Shown: in pieces, positions 5,771-5,814 of the stretch | Layout of the letters: every line of letters begins with the position of its first letter | Position numbering within the stretch: position 1 is the first letter of the stretch | From: JASFUX01 sp050050115 | GTDB taxonomy: Bacteria; Pseudomonadota; Alphaproteobacteria; Caulobacterales; Maricaulaceae | Assembly (NCBI GenBank): GCA_050050115.1 | Contig: JASFUX010000227.1 | Coordinates: 1 to 5,814 of the forward strand | DNA length: 5,814 nucleotides | Direction of reading: 5' to 3' | Notes under the pieces: generated by a model | Seen by the model: the letters and a program-made list of their open reading frames with translations, nothing else | The model's database searches: none | What the model was told of the DNA's origin: nothing | Program-made: the position numbers and the translations under genes

Positions 5771-5814
5771 GACACGCCTGCGGCCAGCTAGTTTGGTTTT
5801 TTCACTTCGGGGGT
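5771..5814 (-). other. Upstream edge of the minus-strand cluster, incomplete
   Basis: These 44 bases precede the first Gfa-family gene. They include an A-rich run (GTGAAAAAACC on the minus strand) that is AT-richer than the rest of the window, as is common near promoters. No complete -35/-10 pair can be named, and the window ends before a promoter or an upstream E1 gene could be recognised. Confidence 0.25.

Noticed and set aside
5771..5800. T-run on the plus strand (TTTTTT) as a terminator
   Set aside because: No GC-rich hairpin precedes it on the plus strand and no plus-strand gene ends here, so it is better seen as an AT-rich upstream region of the minus-strand cluster.

Overview
The window is GC-rich and densely coding, and its genes look alphaproteobacterial. 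The E2 and E3 proteins of the pyruvate dehydrogenase complex are of the type usual in Alphaproteobacteria, and the partial acyl-ACP synthetase end resembles the Aas proteins of that group. This placement rests on remembered family features, not a database search. No tRNA, rRNA, CRISPR array, insertion sequence or prophage gene is visible.

Left part, plus strand (1-773): the last 76 codons of an AMP-forming acyl-ACP synthetase / Aas-type phospholipid acyltransferase. It overlaps by four bases (TTGA) a small gene that starts on TTG and encodes an exported SRPBCC-fold protein. The two are probably translationally coupled.

Right part, minus strand (5770 down to 802): six genes in one direction, read as two Gfa/CENP-V-family zinc proteins (ATGA overlap), pdhC (E2), a small membrane-anchored protein of unknown function, an HD-domain metalloprotein, and lpdA (E3). 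Spacings are -4, 18, 153, 99 and 14 bases, which suits an operon with possible internal promoters in the two larger gaps. E2 and E3 together indicate a pyruvate dehydrogenase locus. The E1 genes (pdhA/pdhB) are not in the window; they may lie upstream beyond base 5814 or elsewhere. The two blocks converge at 774-801 with only 28 bases between stop codons.

Nothing here amounts to an obvious new defence or mobile system. The points worth a second look are the four non-PDH genes carried with E2/E3. The most notable is the HD protein, whose histidine/aspartate pattern resembles the six-ligand set of the PhnZ/MIOX mixed-valent diiron oxygenases. Also notable is the pairing of an exported lipid-fold-like protein with a phospholipid acylation enzyme.
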